Assembly: GCA_020725555.1 (NCBI GenBank) | Contig: DYEU01000032.1 | Span: 124,001-188,000 of the forward strand | DNA: 64,000 bases | Reading direction: 5' to 3' | From: Desulfatibacillum sp. | GTDB lineage: Bacteria > Desulfobacterota > Desulfobacteria > Desulfobacterales > SpSt-501 | Notes under the pieces: generated by a model | The model's input: the letters and a program-made list of their open reading frames with translations, nothing else | The model's database searches: none | Told to the model about the DNA's origin: nothing | Translations under genes and position numbers: made by a program | Shown here: piece by piece, positions 50,569 through 59,787 of the stretch | Layout of the letters: each line of letters opens with the position of its first letter | How positions within the stretch are numbered: position 1 is the stretch's first letter

Positions 50569-52356
50569 ATGAGTTCACCCTGCCGCAACGCCGCTCTCCT
50601 CAAGTGGGTCGATGAATGCGCGCGGCTCTGCCGCCCCGACCGTGTCGTCTGGTGCGACGGGTCCCGCGAGGAATACGATCGCCTCATGGCGGCCATGACC
50701 GCCTCCGGCGCGGCCATCGCCCTCAAGAAAAGACCGCGGAGCCACCTTTTCCGCTCCGACCCGAGCGACGTCGCCCGCGTGGAGGACCGCACCTTCATCA
50801 GCACCCCCTCCCGCGTCGAGGCGGGGCCCACCAACAACTGGATCGCCCCCGATGAGCTCAAGGGGACGATGACCGGTCTCTACCGCGGCTGCATGGAAGG
50901 CCGGACGATGTACGTGATCCCCTTTTCAATGGGGCCGCTCGGCTCGCCGATTTCCCGGTTCGGCGTCGAGATCACCGACAGCCCCTACGTCGTCTGCAAC
51001 ATGCACATCATGACCCGGGTGGGGAGCCGTGTTCTCGAAGCCCTGGGGACGGATGAGGAATTCATCCCCTGCCTGCACTCGATCGGCGCGCCCCTCAAGC
51101 CCGGGCAAAAGGACGTCCCCTGGCCCTGCGCGCCGATGGAGCAGAAATACATCGCTCACTTTCCCGAGGAGAACCTCATCTGGTCCTACGGCTCGGGCTA
51201 CGGCGGAAACGCCCTGCTCGGGAAAAAATGCCTCGCCTTGCGGATCGCCTCGGCGATCGCCCGCCGCGAGGGCTGGATGGCCGAGCACATGCTCATCCTG
51301 CGGCTGACCAGCCCCGAAGGCCGCCGGTTTCACATCACCGGGGCCTTCCCCTCGGCCTGCGGCAAGACCAACCTCGCCATGATCGAGCCCACGATCCCCG
51401 GCTGGAAGGCCGAGTGCCTGGGCGACGACATCGCCTGGATGAAAATCGGCCCGGACGGCCGCCTGTACGCGCTCAACCCCGAAAGCGGCTTTTTCGGCGT
51501 CGCCCCCGGGACCTCCTACGAATCCAACCCGGCGGCGATGGGCACGCTCAAGGAAAACGTCATCTTCACCAATTGCGCCCTGACCGACGAGGGCGACATC
51601 TGGTGGGAAGGGATGGACGGCCCGCCGCCTGCGCACGCGATCGACTGGAAGGGCCGCGATTGGACGCCGGCAAGCCCGACCGAGGCCGCACACCCGAACG
51701 CCCGCTTCACGGCCCCGGCGGCCCAATGCCCGGTGATCTCCCCCGACTGGGAGAAACCCGAGGGGGTGCCGATCGACATCTTCATCTTCGGGGGCCGGAG
51801 AGCCTCCGTCGCCCCGCTCGTCCACGAGGCCTACGACTGGGATCACGGGGTGTTCCTCGGCTCGACCGCGGCCTCCGAGACCACGGCCGCCAACATCGGC
51901 GCGGTCGGAAACCTCCGGCGCGATCCCTTCGCCATGAAGCCCTTCTGCGGCTACAACATGGGCGATTATTTCGCCCACTGGCTGGCGATGGGCGACCGCC
52001 TGGGGAAGAACGCCCCGCGCATCTTCTACGTGAACTGGTTCCGCAAAAGCCCCTCGGGGAAGTTTCTCTGGCCGGGGTACGGGGAGAACAGCCGTGTCCT
52101 GAAATGGATGTGCGAGCGGGTGGCCGGCCGCGTCACGGGCCGGCCGACCCCGATCGGGATCCTGCCCCGGCAAGAGGAACTCGACCTGCAAGGCCTTTCG
52201 CTGCCGCACGACGACCTGGCCGAGCTCCTGCGCGTGGACCCGGCCGCCTGGAAGGCCGAGATCCCCGACATCCAAAAGCACTTCGCCCAGTTCGGCGACC
52301 GCCTGCCCGGCCGGCTGGCCGCGCAGCTCCAGCGCCTGCGCGAACGGCTGGGCTGA
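50569..52356 (+). CDS. pckG: Phosphoenolpyruvate carboxykinase (GTP)
   Basis: 595 residues, full length for the GTP-dependent enzyme. P-loop [14 protein letters not shown] at 258-271 contains the hyper-reactive Cys. Other blocks are [20 protein letters not shown] (20 residues, substrate loop), FIFGGRRAS and [13 protein letters not shown]. It interconverts oxaloacetate and PEP in gluconeogenesis or anaplerosis. ATG 50569 has GAAAGGA upstream. Its own promoter is visible. Confidence 0.97.
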   Translation: MSSPCRNAALLKWVDECARLCRPDRVVWCDGSREEYDRLMAAMTASGAAIALKKRPRSHLFRSDPSDVARVEDRTFISTPSRVEAGPTNNWIAPDELKGTMTGLYRGCMEGRTMYVIPFSMGPLGSPISRFGVEITDSPYVVCNMHIMTRVGSRVLEALGTDEEFIPCLHSIGAPLKPGQKDVPWPCAPMEQKYIAHFPEENLIWSYGSGYGGNALLGKKCLALRIASAIARREGWMAEHMLILRLTSPEGRRFHITGAFPSACGKTNLAMIEPTIPGWKAECLGDDIAWMKIGPDGRLYALNPESGFFGVAPGTSYESNPAAMGTLKENVIFTNCALTDEGDIWWEGMDGPPPAHAIDWKGRDWTPASPTEAAHPNARFTAPAAQCPVISPDWEKPEGVPIDIFIFGGRRASVAPLVHEAYDWDHGVFLGSTAASETTAANIGAVGNLRRDPFAMKPFCGYNMGDYFAHWLAMGDRLGKNAPRIFYVNWFRKSPSGKFLWPGYGENSRVLKWMCERVAGRVTGRPTPIGILPRQEELDLQGLSLPHDDLAELLRVDPAAWKAEIPDIQKHFAQFGDRLPGRLAAQLQRLRERLG

Positions 52357-52386
52357 AGCCCGGAAAGGCCTGGAGGGGGGATCGGA

Positions 52387-52905
52387 ATGGAAGCGCTCGA
52401 GATCGTCGCCCGCCTGATGGAACTTGCCGCCGTCACCGCCCCGAAGAGCAAGGGGGTGAATTTCGTTCAGACGCGGGTTCTGACCGGAAACGCCCTGCAA
52501 GAGCTCGCCGCCGCCATGGTGCGCTTCGGCGAGCGCACCGGCAAGAAGGACTTCGACCGCGACGCCCGCGGCGTTTCGCGCTCGGGGGCGGTGGTGCTGA
52601 TCGGGCTCAAAGACGCCAAGCCCGTGGGCCTGGATTGCGGCGCCTGCGGGCATCCGGACTGCAAGAGCTTCGAGGCCCAGGCCAAGCGGGAAAAGGAGTT
52701 TTCCGGGCCGGCCTGCGCCTTCCGGCTGCTCGACATGGGAATCGCCCTCGGCTCGGCCGCGAAGACGGCAAGCCTTTTCAACGCCGACAACCGCATCATG
52801 TACCGGATCGGTGCGGTCGCCCGGGACATGAAGCTTGTGGACTGGGATTTCGTGATGGGCATCCCGCTCGCGGCGGAGGGGAAAAACATCTTCTTCGACC
52901 GCTGA
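52387..52905 (+). CDS. DUF2148 ferredoxin-domain protein
   Basis: 172 residues. The cysteine cluster CGACGHPDC (about 85-93) with another Cys in FSGPACAFRLLD (near 117) and DMGIALGSAAKTASLF match the DUF2148 family, typical of anaerobes and predicted to bind an Fe-S cluster. No enzymatic role is established. It follows pckG by 30 bp and is probably co-transcribed. It ends 10 bp from the convergent radical SAM gene. Confidence 0.87.
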   Translation: MEALEIVARLMELAAVTAPKSKGVNFVQTRVLTGNALQELAAAMVRFGERTGKKDFDRDARGVSRSGAVVLIGLKDAKPVGLDCGACGHPDCKSFEAQAKREKEFSGPACAFRLLDMGIALGSAAKTASLFNADNRIMYRIGAVARDMKLVDWDFVMGIPLAAEGKNIFFDR

Positions 52906-52915
52906 GACGCGGCCG

Positions 52916-54052
52916 TCATCCCCGCAGGGGACCGGCGGCGCCGCGGGAGGGGGGAAGCGCGGCCCCCGGCCGGCAGCGCCCACCCACCAAGCCGAAGGCC
53001 CCCAGGCTCTTCGCCAAAAGCCCGCCGAAATGCCCGATCAGGGCGGTGTTGTTGTACCAGCAGCGGCAGCCCCGGCCGTTCGCCAGCCGGCCTCGTTCGC
53101 GCCGGAGGGCCTCCCCGTTCCAGACCGCGGCGAACGATGCGCCGCGGATCGAGCCCACCCGCACGTGCTGTTCGAGGCAGGGGTAGACGTTCCCCCAGGG
53201 GTCGATCCGCGCCATGAGAACCCCGGCGTAACAAGGCCGCTCGGGAACACCCGTTCCCACTTTCAGCGCCTCGATCCAGCGCTGCAGGTAGGGGTCGGCC
53301 GCAAGCGGGGTCCCCCCGAGCTCCCGCGCGAGGACCGCGGGATCCGGCTGGACGGCCTCCGGCTCCATGCCCGTGTAGAAGGCATCGGCGCAGTGGTGCA
53401 GCGGCTGCAGGAGGACGTCCTCCGCCACCCCGGCCCAGCGGCGGTAGAAGGCGCCGACCTCGCCTGCGTTCACCTGCGACACCGTCATGCGCACCCTGAG
53501 GATCGGGAGGCCGTTTGCCCGCGAGGAGAGGAAGGCCTCGATCCCCCCCTCCACCGCGGCGTGGGCGCCCGGCCTCCCCCGCAGGCGGTCGTGGGAGCCG
53601 GGGCTTGTCCCGTCGAGGCTCACGGTGACGCAGCGCGCCCCGCTTGCGGCGATCTCGCGCCGGTAACGGCGGAGCAGCAGGCCGTTGGTGCAGAGGTTGA
53701 CCGAAAGCCCCCGGCCGGCGAAGGCCTCGATGATCTCGAAGATCTCCGGCCGCAGGAGAGGCTCGCCGCCAGCGATCGAAATCTGGTGCGTTCCCAGGCC
53801 GGAGAGCTCCACGGCCAGTGTACGGTAATCGGCAAGCGACAGTTCCCCGCGCCGCGGGTCCCGCCAGCGCTGGCACATGCGGCATTCCAGGTTGCAGCGG
53901 TAGGTGACATCGAGCTCGGCGAGGTAGGGGCCGGCGGGAAGCCGCTCCCCCCGGGAGTCCGCCCGCAGGTTGCGGCAGGCGCCCCACACGGTCCGGGCGA
54001 AGCCGGTCGAGCAGAGGATTTTGCGGTAGGTTCGGAAATTGTGCAGTCTCAT
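52916..54052 (-). CDS. Radical SAM/SPASM-type protein
   Basis: 378 residues. Cluster motif CNLECRMC (Cys-x3-Cys-x2-Cys, near 62-69), then SIAGGEPLLRPE (GGEP), VTVSLDGTSPGSHD and a C-terminal auxiliary cluster region RIDPWGNVYPCLEQ with CRCWYNN, as in SPASM proteins that mature peptides or cofactors. No precursor peptide gene was recognised next to it. ATG 54052 precedes the conserved core; its ribosome-binding site is weak. It is convergent with the DUF2148 gene. Confidence 0.87.
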   Translation of the reverse strand: MRLHNFRTYRKILCSTGFARTVWGACRNLRADSRGERLPAGPYLAELDVTYRCNLECRMCQRWRDPRRGELSLADYRTLAVELSGLGTHQISIAGGEPLLRPEIFEIIEAFAGRGLSVNLCTNGLLLRRYRREIAASGARCVTVSLDGTSPGSHDRLRGRPGAHAAVEGGIEAFLSSRANGLPILRVRMTVSQVNAGEVGAFYRRWAGVAEDVLLQPLHHCADAFYTGMEPEAVQPDPAVLARELGGTPLAADPYLQRWIEALKVGTGVPERPCYAGVLMARIDPWGNVYPCLEQHVRVGSIRGASFAAVWNGEALRRERGRLANGRGCRCWYNNTALIGHFGGLLAKSLGAFGLVGGRCRPGAALPPSRGAAGPLRG

Positions 54053-54119
54053 CCGCCGGCGTTCCGTGCGGGACGTCGTTCTTCCGCTTCTTGGTAAGCT
54101 ACCCATCCCCGCGTGAAAA

Positions 54120-54854
54120 TCAACTCTGCTCCCCGGGGCCGATAGCCTCGAAAGATCCGGGAGCCAGCCCGGCGTGCACCCAGCGGATGAGGGTGAGCGC
54201 ATCGTAGACGGGGCGCCCCGTCGCCTCGCGCACCGCCGCCGCGTAGGGCGGCAGATTGGCGCACTCGAAAAGCAGGGCGCGGATCTCCGGGTCGGCGGCG
54301 CAGAGGCGTCGGCTGCGTTCCACGACCTCGCGGCAGACGCCCGCGGGATCGATCCGGCCGCTTCCGGAGAAGATCGCCTCATGGAAGCAGGGCGCGTCCT
54401 GGAGGCCGCAGAGGCTCACCCGCTCGGGCGATCCTCCCGCAAGGCGCAGGTGCTCGGGGAGAAGATGTTCGGAATCGGCGGTAACCACCCCGATCCGACC
54501 GCGCGGACCCAGGGCGCGCTCGATCAACGGAAGCTGGAGCAGGCTTGAGGTGAAAACCGGCACCGGGAGAGCGCCGGCGAGCTCGCGCTGAAAGAGGATC
54601 ATGAACCCGCAGGTGGTCCCCAAGGCCTGGACCCCTTGCCGCACGAGCCGGAGACCGGCCTCGACGAAGGGTGCCACGATTCCCGGGTCCCGCTCCCGGA
54701 TCAACCGCGCGAGGCCCGCCCCGCGGACGGTCTCGAAGAGCACCGGAAAGGGGTAGCTCGCCGGGTTTCCGGCATCGCCCGGGATACGTCGGATCACGGC
54801 ATCCATTTTCAGGATCCCGATTCTGGCGGCTCCGTCCGGTCTCGTTTCCTCCAT
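54120..54854 (-). CDS. Aspartate/glutamate racemase-family protein
   Basis: 244 residues. Two candidate catalytic cysteines in conserved contexts, GTTCGFMILFQ and LLFECANLPPYA, with a middle VVTADSEHLLPEHL segment. This is the Asp/Glu/hydantoin racemase fold; the exact substrate (aspartate, glutamate, hydantoin or a maleate-type acid) is open. It lies beside the TAXI TRAP and dehydrogenase operon on the opposite strand and could act on the same or a related amino acid. The start at ATG 54854 includes a short polar tail. Confidence 0.84.
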   Translation of the reverse strand: MEETRPDGAARIGILKMDAVIRRIPGDAGNPASYPFPVLFETVRGAGLARLIRERDPGIVAPFVEAGLRLVRQGVQALGTTCGFMILFQRELAGALPVPVFTSSLLQLPLIERALGPRGRIGVVTADSEHLLPEHLRLAGGSPERVSLCGLQDAPCFHEAIFSGSGRIDPAGVCREVVERSRRLCAADPEIRALLFECANLPPYAAAVREATGRPVYDALTLIRWVHAGLAPGSFEAIGPGEQS

Positions 54855-54968
54855 GCCCCGTGTTTACCACCGCGCGCAAGGCCGTGGCAACGGCTCCGGG
54901 TTTTCAAGCGGCCCAATGCGGATCGAGCCTCTGGCGCAAGTCGCCTCTTCCTCCATATCGCCGATCTC

Positions 54969-55000
54969 GGCTGCGGCCTCTTCCTCAAAAGGCCGCAGCC
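54969..55000. repeat. Perfect 11-bp inverted repeat
   Basis: GGCTGCGGCCT (54969-54979), 10-base loop, AGGCCGCAGCC (54990-55000). There is no T-run on either side, so it is not a typical terminator. It may be a cruciform or RNA hairpin with a regulatory role, or a remnant of a mobile element end; neither can be decided here. Confidence 0.8.
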
Positions 55001-55352
55001 CGTGATCCTTGGAAAACGTTGGGCTGGGCTTTTTGCTTGCCTACTCCTATATGGCAGAAATTCGACTTCGTCACTTCCGTGAGCGTCGACTTCCTTGCCC
55101 ATATCTCAAACACCCTGCTCCGAAACCATAGCGATTGCACGGAACCCGGTTGAATCATTTCGAGTTGTCATGGCCGCAAAAGGGCGCATCGGAAATTTTT
55201 AACCCGCCGAATCTACTTGCAATGACCCGCTTTCGAGTTTCCCGCGAAAAGCGATGAGATCCGATCTGGTTTGGCGTTGGTTTTCCGGGATGGCCCATTT
55301 CGAAGAGTGCGTTGCAACCGAAAGGCCGGGCCACGAGCGCAGCGGATATCCC

Positions 55353-55381
55353 TTGACAGCCCTCATGGCCGGGGCTATGGG
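55353..55381 (+). promoter_or_regulatory. Candidate promoter of the TRAP-dehydrogenase operon
   Basis: Perfect TTGACA (55353-55358), a 17-base spacer and TATGGG (55376-55381). It predicts a leader of about 75 bases before the binding protein gene at 55463. Confidence 0.5.
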
Positions 55382-55462
55382 CAATCCGTTTGCAATTCCA
55401 CGACATCGGGGGGCTCGGTGTGCGCTTCTCCTGCCCCCCCAACCCCATCCCGGAGGTGCAGC

Positions 55463-56443
55463 ATGAGACATCGCCCGACGCTGTTCGCCCTCATCGCATC
55501 CCTCACCCTGGCCGTGGCGGTCCCGGCCGGCGCCCAGCAGGTGACCCTCACCTGGACGGCGGGGGGGGCCGGAGGCGGCTGGTATGCCATCGCCGGCGGC
55601 CTGGCCACGATCATCAACGAGGCCGAGCCCAACATCGTGATCAAGGTCGTGCCGGGAGGGGGCCTGCAGAACCCGGCCATGGTCGCGAGCAAGGGGGCCG
55701 AAATCGGCTGGGGGCTTCCGTTTCTGAACGCGGCGGCCTACCGCGGCATGGCGCCCTTCGAAAAGCCGCTGGAAGAGCTCCGGGCGCTTGCGGGCGGCAT
55801 GAGCATGAACTACTTCCACTTCTACGTGGACGCGGACTCGCCGCTCAACACGATGGACGAAATCTTCGGGCAGAAGAAAAAGCTGCGCCTGGCCATCTCC
55901 CAGGCGGGGAGCTCCGACACCTGGGTGCTCGAGCGCGTGCTCGAGGCCTACAAGACGAGCATCCCCGACCTCGAGAAGGCGGGCTTCACCTTCCTGCGCG
56001 GCAACTACGCCTTCCAGGCGAACCAGTTCAAGGACAAGAACGCGGACGGGGTCTTCACCTTCCTCGCCATCCCCGGGGCGGCCGTGATCGAGGCCTCGGT
56101 CGGACGCCGCCTGAAGCTGATCGACTTCTCCCCGACGGCGCTCAAGCACCTCGAGCAGTTCGGCATCACCGCGGGGAAGATCCCCGCCGGCACCTACGAA
56201 AAGGCGGCCAACACGAAGGACGTGGTGACGGCGACCGCCGGCTCGGTCATCACCGTGCACAAGGACATGAGCGAGGATCTCGCCTACCGCATCACCAAGG
56301 CCTTCAACGACAACTACCTCAAGGCGCGCAAGGTCCACGCCAGCATGGAGCCCTACGAGCCCAAGGACGGCCCGACCGGTTGCGGGATCCCCCTCCATCC
56401 CGGCGCGGTCAAGTACTACAAGGAAAAGGGGCTCCTGAAGTAG
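55463..56443 (+). CDS. TAXI-family TRAP solute-binding protein
   Basis: 326 residues: signal peptide (MRHRPTLFALIASLTLAVAV, cleavage near PAGAQ) and a TAXI-type domain with TWTAGGAGGGWYAIAGGLA, VVPGGGLQNPAMV, SPLNTMDEIFGQ, and the family block TKAFNDNYLKARKVH. TAXI proteins feed tripartite ATP-independent transporters; ligands include glutamate and other carboxylates in the few studied cases. ATG 55463 has CGGAGG 7 bases upstream. First gene of a six-gene operon. Confidence 0.94.
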   Translation: MRHRPTLFALIASLTLAVAVPAGAQQVTLTWTAGGAGGGWYAIAGGLATIINEAEPNIVIKVVPGGGLQNPAMVASKGAEIGWGLPFLNAAAYRGMAPFEKPLEELRALAGGMSMNYFHFYVDADSPLNTMDEIFGQKKKLRLAISQAGSSDTWVLERVLEAYKTSIPDLEKAGFTFLRGNYAFQANQFKDKNADGVFTFLAIPGAAVIEASVGRRLKLIDFSPTALKHLEQFGITAGKIPAGTYEKAANTKDVVTATAGSVITVHKDMSEDLAYRITKAFNDNYLKARKVHASMEPYEPKDGPTGCGIPLHPGAVKYYKEKGLLK

Positions 56444-56447
56444 GCCC

Positions 56448-58346
56448 ATGCGGCAGCTCTCGCTTCCCTGGAAGATCCCCATCCTTGCGGTCGCCGTGAT
56501 CGCGGGACTGTTTCACTATTACTGTGCGGGGTTCGGCTCCCCCGAACCCCGCACCTTCCGGGGACTGCACCTGGCGATGCTGCTGCCCTTCGTCTTTCTG
56601 CTCTTCCCGGCGCGCAAGGGGTCGCCGGCGACGCGTCCGAGCCTCCCCGATCTTCTCGCCGCGGCGATCAGCCTGGCCGCCTCGCTCTACACCGTCTTCC
56701 ACGCCGGCCGCCTGAACCTGCGCTTCGTGGGCTTCCACCCCGTGCGGACCGAAGAGATCGTCCTGGGGGGGCTGCTGGCGCTCGCCTCGATCGAGGCCTG
56801 CCGGCGATCCATTTCCAAGTGGTTCGCCGCGACCGTGGCCTTGGTCCTTTTCTATCTCCTGACCTGCCAGCACTGGCCGTGGCTTTTCCACTACAAGGCC
56901 TTCACCCTGGACCGGGCGGTCGAGATCCTCTACCTGCCGAACGACGAGGGCATGTTCGGCTTCCTCATGGGGATCTCGGCGGATATCCTCTACATCTACA
57001 TCCTCTTCGCCGCGGTGCTCATCCGCACCGGCGCCGGCGACTACCTCATCGAGTTCGCCAGCTGGGCCGCGGGCTGGGCGCACGGCGGGGCCGCCAAAAT
57101 CGCGGTCATCTCCTCCGCCCTCTACGGCACGGTCTCGGGCTCGACGGTCGCCAACGTCTACGCGACGGGGTCCTTCACGATCCCGATGATGAAAAAAAGC
57201 GGCTACACCCCCAAGCAGGCCGCGGCGATCGAGTCGGTCGCGGGGGTGGGGGGCCAGATCATGCCGCCCATCATGGGCGCGGGCTCCTTCATCATGTCCG
57301 AGGTCACCGGGATCCCCTATTTCACGATCATCAAGACGGCCGTCATCCCGGCGTTGCTCTACTACCTCGGCGTCTTCCTGATGGTCCATCTGATCGCCCG
57401 CAAGCGGGGCATCCCGCCGATCGAAAAAAGCGCCCGGCCGCCGTTCCGATCGTTGTGGCGGCGAAGCTATTTCTTCCTGCCCTTCGTCCTGGTCGTCCTG
57501 TTGCTCGCCTGGGGTTACTCGCCCGCCAAGGCCGCCTTTCACACGATTTGGGTGATCGTGCTCTTGAGCTTTCTCGACCGCAAGACCTGGCTCACCCCGG
57601 CGAAGCTTCTCGAGACCTTCTTCGGCGCGCTGGTGAACTGCAGCCTGATCGCCGCCGTGCTCGCGGGCTCGGGCATGGTGGTGGGGGTGCTGACCCGCAC
57701 GGGGGTCGCTCTCGCCTTCGGCTCGATCCTCGTGTCGCTTTCCTTCGACTCGCTTCTCCTGATGCTTTTTCTCGTCTTTCTCGTGATCAGCATCCTCGGC
57801 ACCGGCATCCCGACCACCCCCGCCTACATCATCGCCGTCACCGTCGGCTCCTATGCCCTCTCCAAGTTCGGGGTGAGCCCGCTGGCGGCGCACCTCTTCG
57901 TTTTCTACTACGCCGTGCTCGCCGATCTCACCCCGCCCGACGCGGTCACCTCCTTCGCCGCGGCGAACATCGCCGGCGCCGAGCCCATGGCGACCGGCAT
58001 CGAGGGCTTCCGCCTGGGGCTCGCCGGATTCCTCGTCCCCTTCGCCTTCGTCTTCCAGCCCGGGCTGCTCCTCGTGGGCAGCTGGGGGGAGATCCTGTTC
58101 AGCCTGGCGCTCACCGTCTTCGGGGTGGTCTGCCTCGCCGCGGGCGTGATCGGCCATTTCTTCACGCCGATTCCGCCGCTCTTGCGGGCGGTGCTCATGG
58201 CGGCGGCGGGGCTGCTCGTCTTTTCCGCGCAGTCGCTCGAGGCGATCGGCCTCGCGGCGGGCGGCGCCGTCCTCGGCTGGTCGTTTCTGCGCCGCCGCAG
58301 CTTCCGCGCCGCCGGGGCGGATCCCTTGCCGGAGAACACCGCGTGA
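56448..58346 (+). CDS. TRAP transporter fused small/large permease (TAXI type)
   Basis: 632 residues with about 16-18 predicted helices. The N-terminal four-helix part corresponds to DctQ. The rest is DctM-like with the diagnostic SGSTVANVYATGSFTIPMM (19 residues), PPIMGAGSFIMSE and GTGIPTTPAYIIAV blocks. It uses a Na+ or H+ gradient for uptake with the binding protein upstream. Its stop overlaps the GTG of the oxidoreductase gene (GTGA), tying transport to catabolism. Confidence 0.95.
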   Translation: MRQLSLPWKIPILAVAVIAGLFHYYCAGFGSPEPRTFRGLHLAMLLPFVFLLFPARKGSPATRPSLPDLLAAAISLAASLYTVFHAGRLNLRFVGFHPVRTEEIVLGGLLALASIEACRRSISKWFAATVALVLFYLLTCQHWPWLFHYKAFTLDRAVEILYLPNDEGMFGFLMGISADILYIYILFAAVLIRTGAGDYLIEFASWAAGWAHGGAAKIAVISSALYGTVSGSTVANVYATGSFTIPMMKKSGYTPKQAAAIESVAGVGGQIMPPIMGAGSFIMSEVTGIPYFTIIKTAVIPALLYYLGVFLMVHLIARKRGIPPIEKSARPPFRSLWRRSYFFLPFVLVVLLLAWGYSPAKAAFHTIWVIVLLSFLDRKTWLTPAKLLETFFGALVNCSLIAAVLAGSGMVVGVLTRTGVALAFGSILVSLSFDSLLLMLFLVFLVISILGTGIPTTPAYIIAVTVGSYALSKFGVSPLAAHLFVFYYAVLADLTPPDAVTSFAAANIAGAEPMATGIEGFRLGLAGFLVPFAFVFQPGLLLVGSWGEILFSLALTVFGVVCLAAGVIGHFFTPIPPLLRAVLMAAAGLLVFSAQSLEAIGLAAGGAVLGWSFLRRRSFRAAGADPLPENTA

Positions 58347-59506
58347 ACGAAACGGCGGCGGATGTCGCAATCGTCGGGGCCGGGGTCATCGGCGCCGCCA
58401 TCGCCTTTTATCTCACCCGGCGCGGGATCCGGCCGCTGGTGATCGAAAAGGAGGACCCCGCCGCGGGAAGCTCGGGCGCCTGCGACGGGCTGGTCTTTCT
58501 CCAATCCAAGAAGCCCGGCCTGCATCTCGAGCTCGCAATAGAGAGCCGCCGCCGCTTCGAGGAGCTCGCGCAGGTCCTCGGGCCCGAAATCGAGTTTCGG
58601 CCCTCGGGCGGCCTGTGCCTCATCGAAAACGAGGACGAGCTTGCGGCCCTGGGGCGCTCGATCGCGGCGCAGCGGGCAGGCGGGCTTCCCGTCGAGCTGA
58701 TCGCCGGCGAGGAGGTGCGGCGCCTCGAGCCGCTCGTTTCGGAGCGGATCCTCGCCGCGGGGTTTTCGCCTCTCGACGCCCAGGTGAACCCCTACGCCCT
58801 CACCTTCGCCCTGCTCCGGGCGGCGCGCGCGGGGGGTGCTCGCCTGTTGGGCGGCGAGCCGGTCGTGGGGATCGAGACCGCCGCGGGCCGCGTGCGGGCG
58901 GTCCGCACCCCGCGCCGCAGGATCGCCGTCCCCATCGTGGTCAACGCGGCCGGCGCGCACGCCCCGGAGATCGGCCGCCTGGCGGGGGTGGAGGTCCCCA
59001 TCACCCCGCGGCGCGGTCAGCTCCTGGTCACGGCGGCCCGGCCGCCGCTTCTCCGCCACGGGCTGATCTCGGCGCGCTACATCGCCGCCAAGTTCAACCC
59101 GGAGCTCGCCCGCTCGGGGGAGATGGGCTTTTCGCTCGAGCAGGCCGAAAGCGGAAATCTCCTCATCGGCTCGACCCGCGAATTCGCGGGCTACGACCGC
59201 CGGACCTCCTTCGAGGGCATCCGCGCCGTCGCCCGGCGCGTTCTTCCCGTTTTCCCCGCCCTCGCCTCGCTTCCCGTGATCCGGACCTTCGCCGGCCTGC
59301 GACCCTACACCCCCGACGGGCTTCCCATTCTCGGGCCGGTCGCCTCCATGGAGGGGTTCCTCATGGCCGCCGGCCACGAGGGCGACGGCATCGCCTTGTC
59401 GGCGATCACCGGCGAGATGCTCGCCGCACACATCGCCGGCGACAGCCCGCGGTTCCCGCTCGAGCCCTTCCGGCTGGAGCGGTTTTCGACGGCGGAGGCC
59501 GCATGA
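58343..59506 (+). CDS. FAD-dependent amino/imino-acid dehydrogenase subunit (DAO fold, HcnC-like)
   Basis: 387 residues. N-terminal dinucleotide motif VGAGVIGAAIAFYLTRRG, then GSSGACDGLVF and a C-terminal TFAGLRPYTPDGLPILG with the DAO-family closing motif AAGHEGDGIALSAITGEM (18 residues). It would oxidise the C-N bond of an amino or imino acid. As in HcnC, sarcosine oxidase beta or D-hydroxyproline dehydrogenase beta, it is encoded with a small [2Fe-2S] and a second FAD subunit. GTG start by overlap. Confidence 0.9.
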   Translation: MNETAADVAIVGAGVIGAAIAFYLTRRGIRPLVIEKEDPAAGSSGACDGLVFLQSKKPGLHLELAIESRRRFEELAQVLGPEIEFRPSGGLCLIENEDELAALGRSIAAQRAGGLPVELIAGEEVRRLEPLVSERILAAGFSPLDAQVNPYALTFALLRAARAGGARLLGGEPVVGIETAAGRVRAVRTPRRRIAVPIVVNAAGAHAPEIGRLAGVEVPITPRRGQLLVTAARPPLLRHGLISARYIAAKFNPELARSGEMGFSLEQAESGNLLIGSTREFAGYDRRTSFEGIRAVARRVLPVFPALASLPVIRTFAGLRPYTPDGLPILGPVASMEGFLMAAGHEGDGIALSAITGEMLAAHIAGDSPRFPLEPFRLERFSTAEAA

Positions 59507-59787
59507 GCGGAAGACGCCTGCCCTACCCCGCCCGCGGGGCGCCGGTTGCGATCCGCCTGAACGGGAGGCCGGTCACCGCCTTCGCCGGGGAAACGGTCTT
59601 CGCCGTACTCTGTCATGAGGGGGTCTTCGCCCTGCGCCGCGGCGGACCGGGGCGGCCGCCGCGCGGGGCGCTCTGCGGCATGGGCGTCTGCCAGGAGTGC
59701 CGGGTCACGATCGACGGCACCCCCGACCGCCGCGCCTGCATGACGCTCGTGGCCGAGGGCATGGAGATCGAAACCGATGGCCGCTGA
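59503..59787 (+). CDS. Small [2Fe-2S] subunit (HcnA-like)
   Basis: 94 residues. VAIRLNGRPVTAFAGETV strand pair, then CGMGVCQECRVTIDG and a distal RRACM Cys, the four ligands of a plant-type [2Fe-2S] cluster as in HcnA or the small subunits of opine and hydroxyproline dehydrogenases. It overlaps both neighbours (ATGA upstream, 11 bp downstream), so subunit stoichiometry is probably coupled. Confidence 0.9.
   Translation: MSGRRLPYPARGAPVAIRLNGRPVTAFAGETVFAVLCHEGVFALRRGGPGRPPRGALCGMGVCQECRVTIDGTPDRRACMTLVAEGMEIETDGR

Larger units (their letters stand above)
54855..55462. other. Divergent intergenic region (608 bp), visibly less G+C-rich
   Basis: No supported gene; frames here are short and lack family patterns. 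Base composition drops compared with both flanks. It holds a perfect 11-bp inverted repeat (54969-54979 with 54990-55000), a GG-N10-GC sigma-54-like match at 55027-55040, and a good sigma-70 promoter at 55353-55381 for the TRAP operon. It is likely the control region for the divergent racemase gene and TRAP-dehydrogenase operon. Confidence 0.55.

Noticed and set aside
50099-50578. Small frames on both strands in the pckG upstream region
   Set aside because: No ribosome-binding site, Arg/Pro/Gly-rich low-complexity products, and overlap with the pckG promoter.
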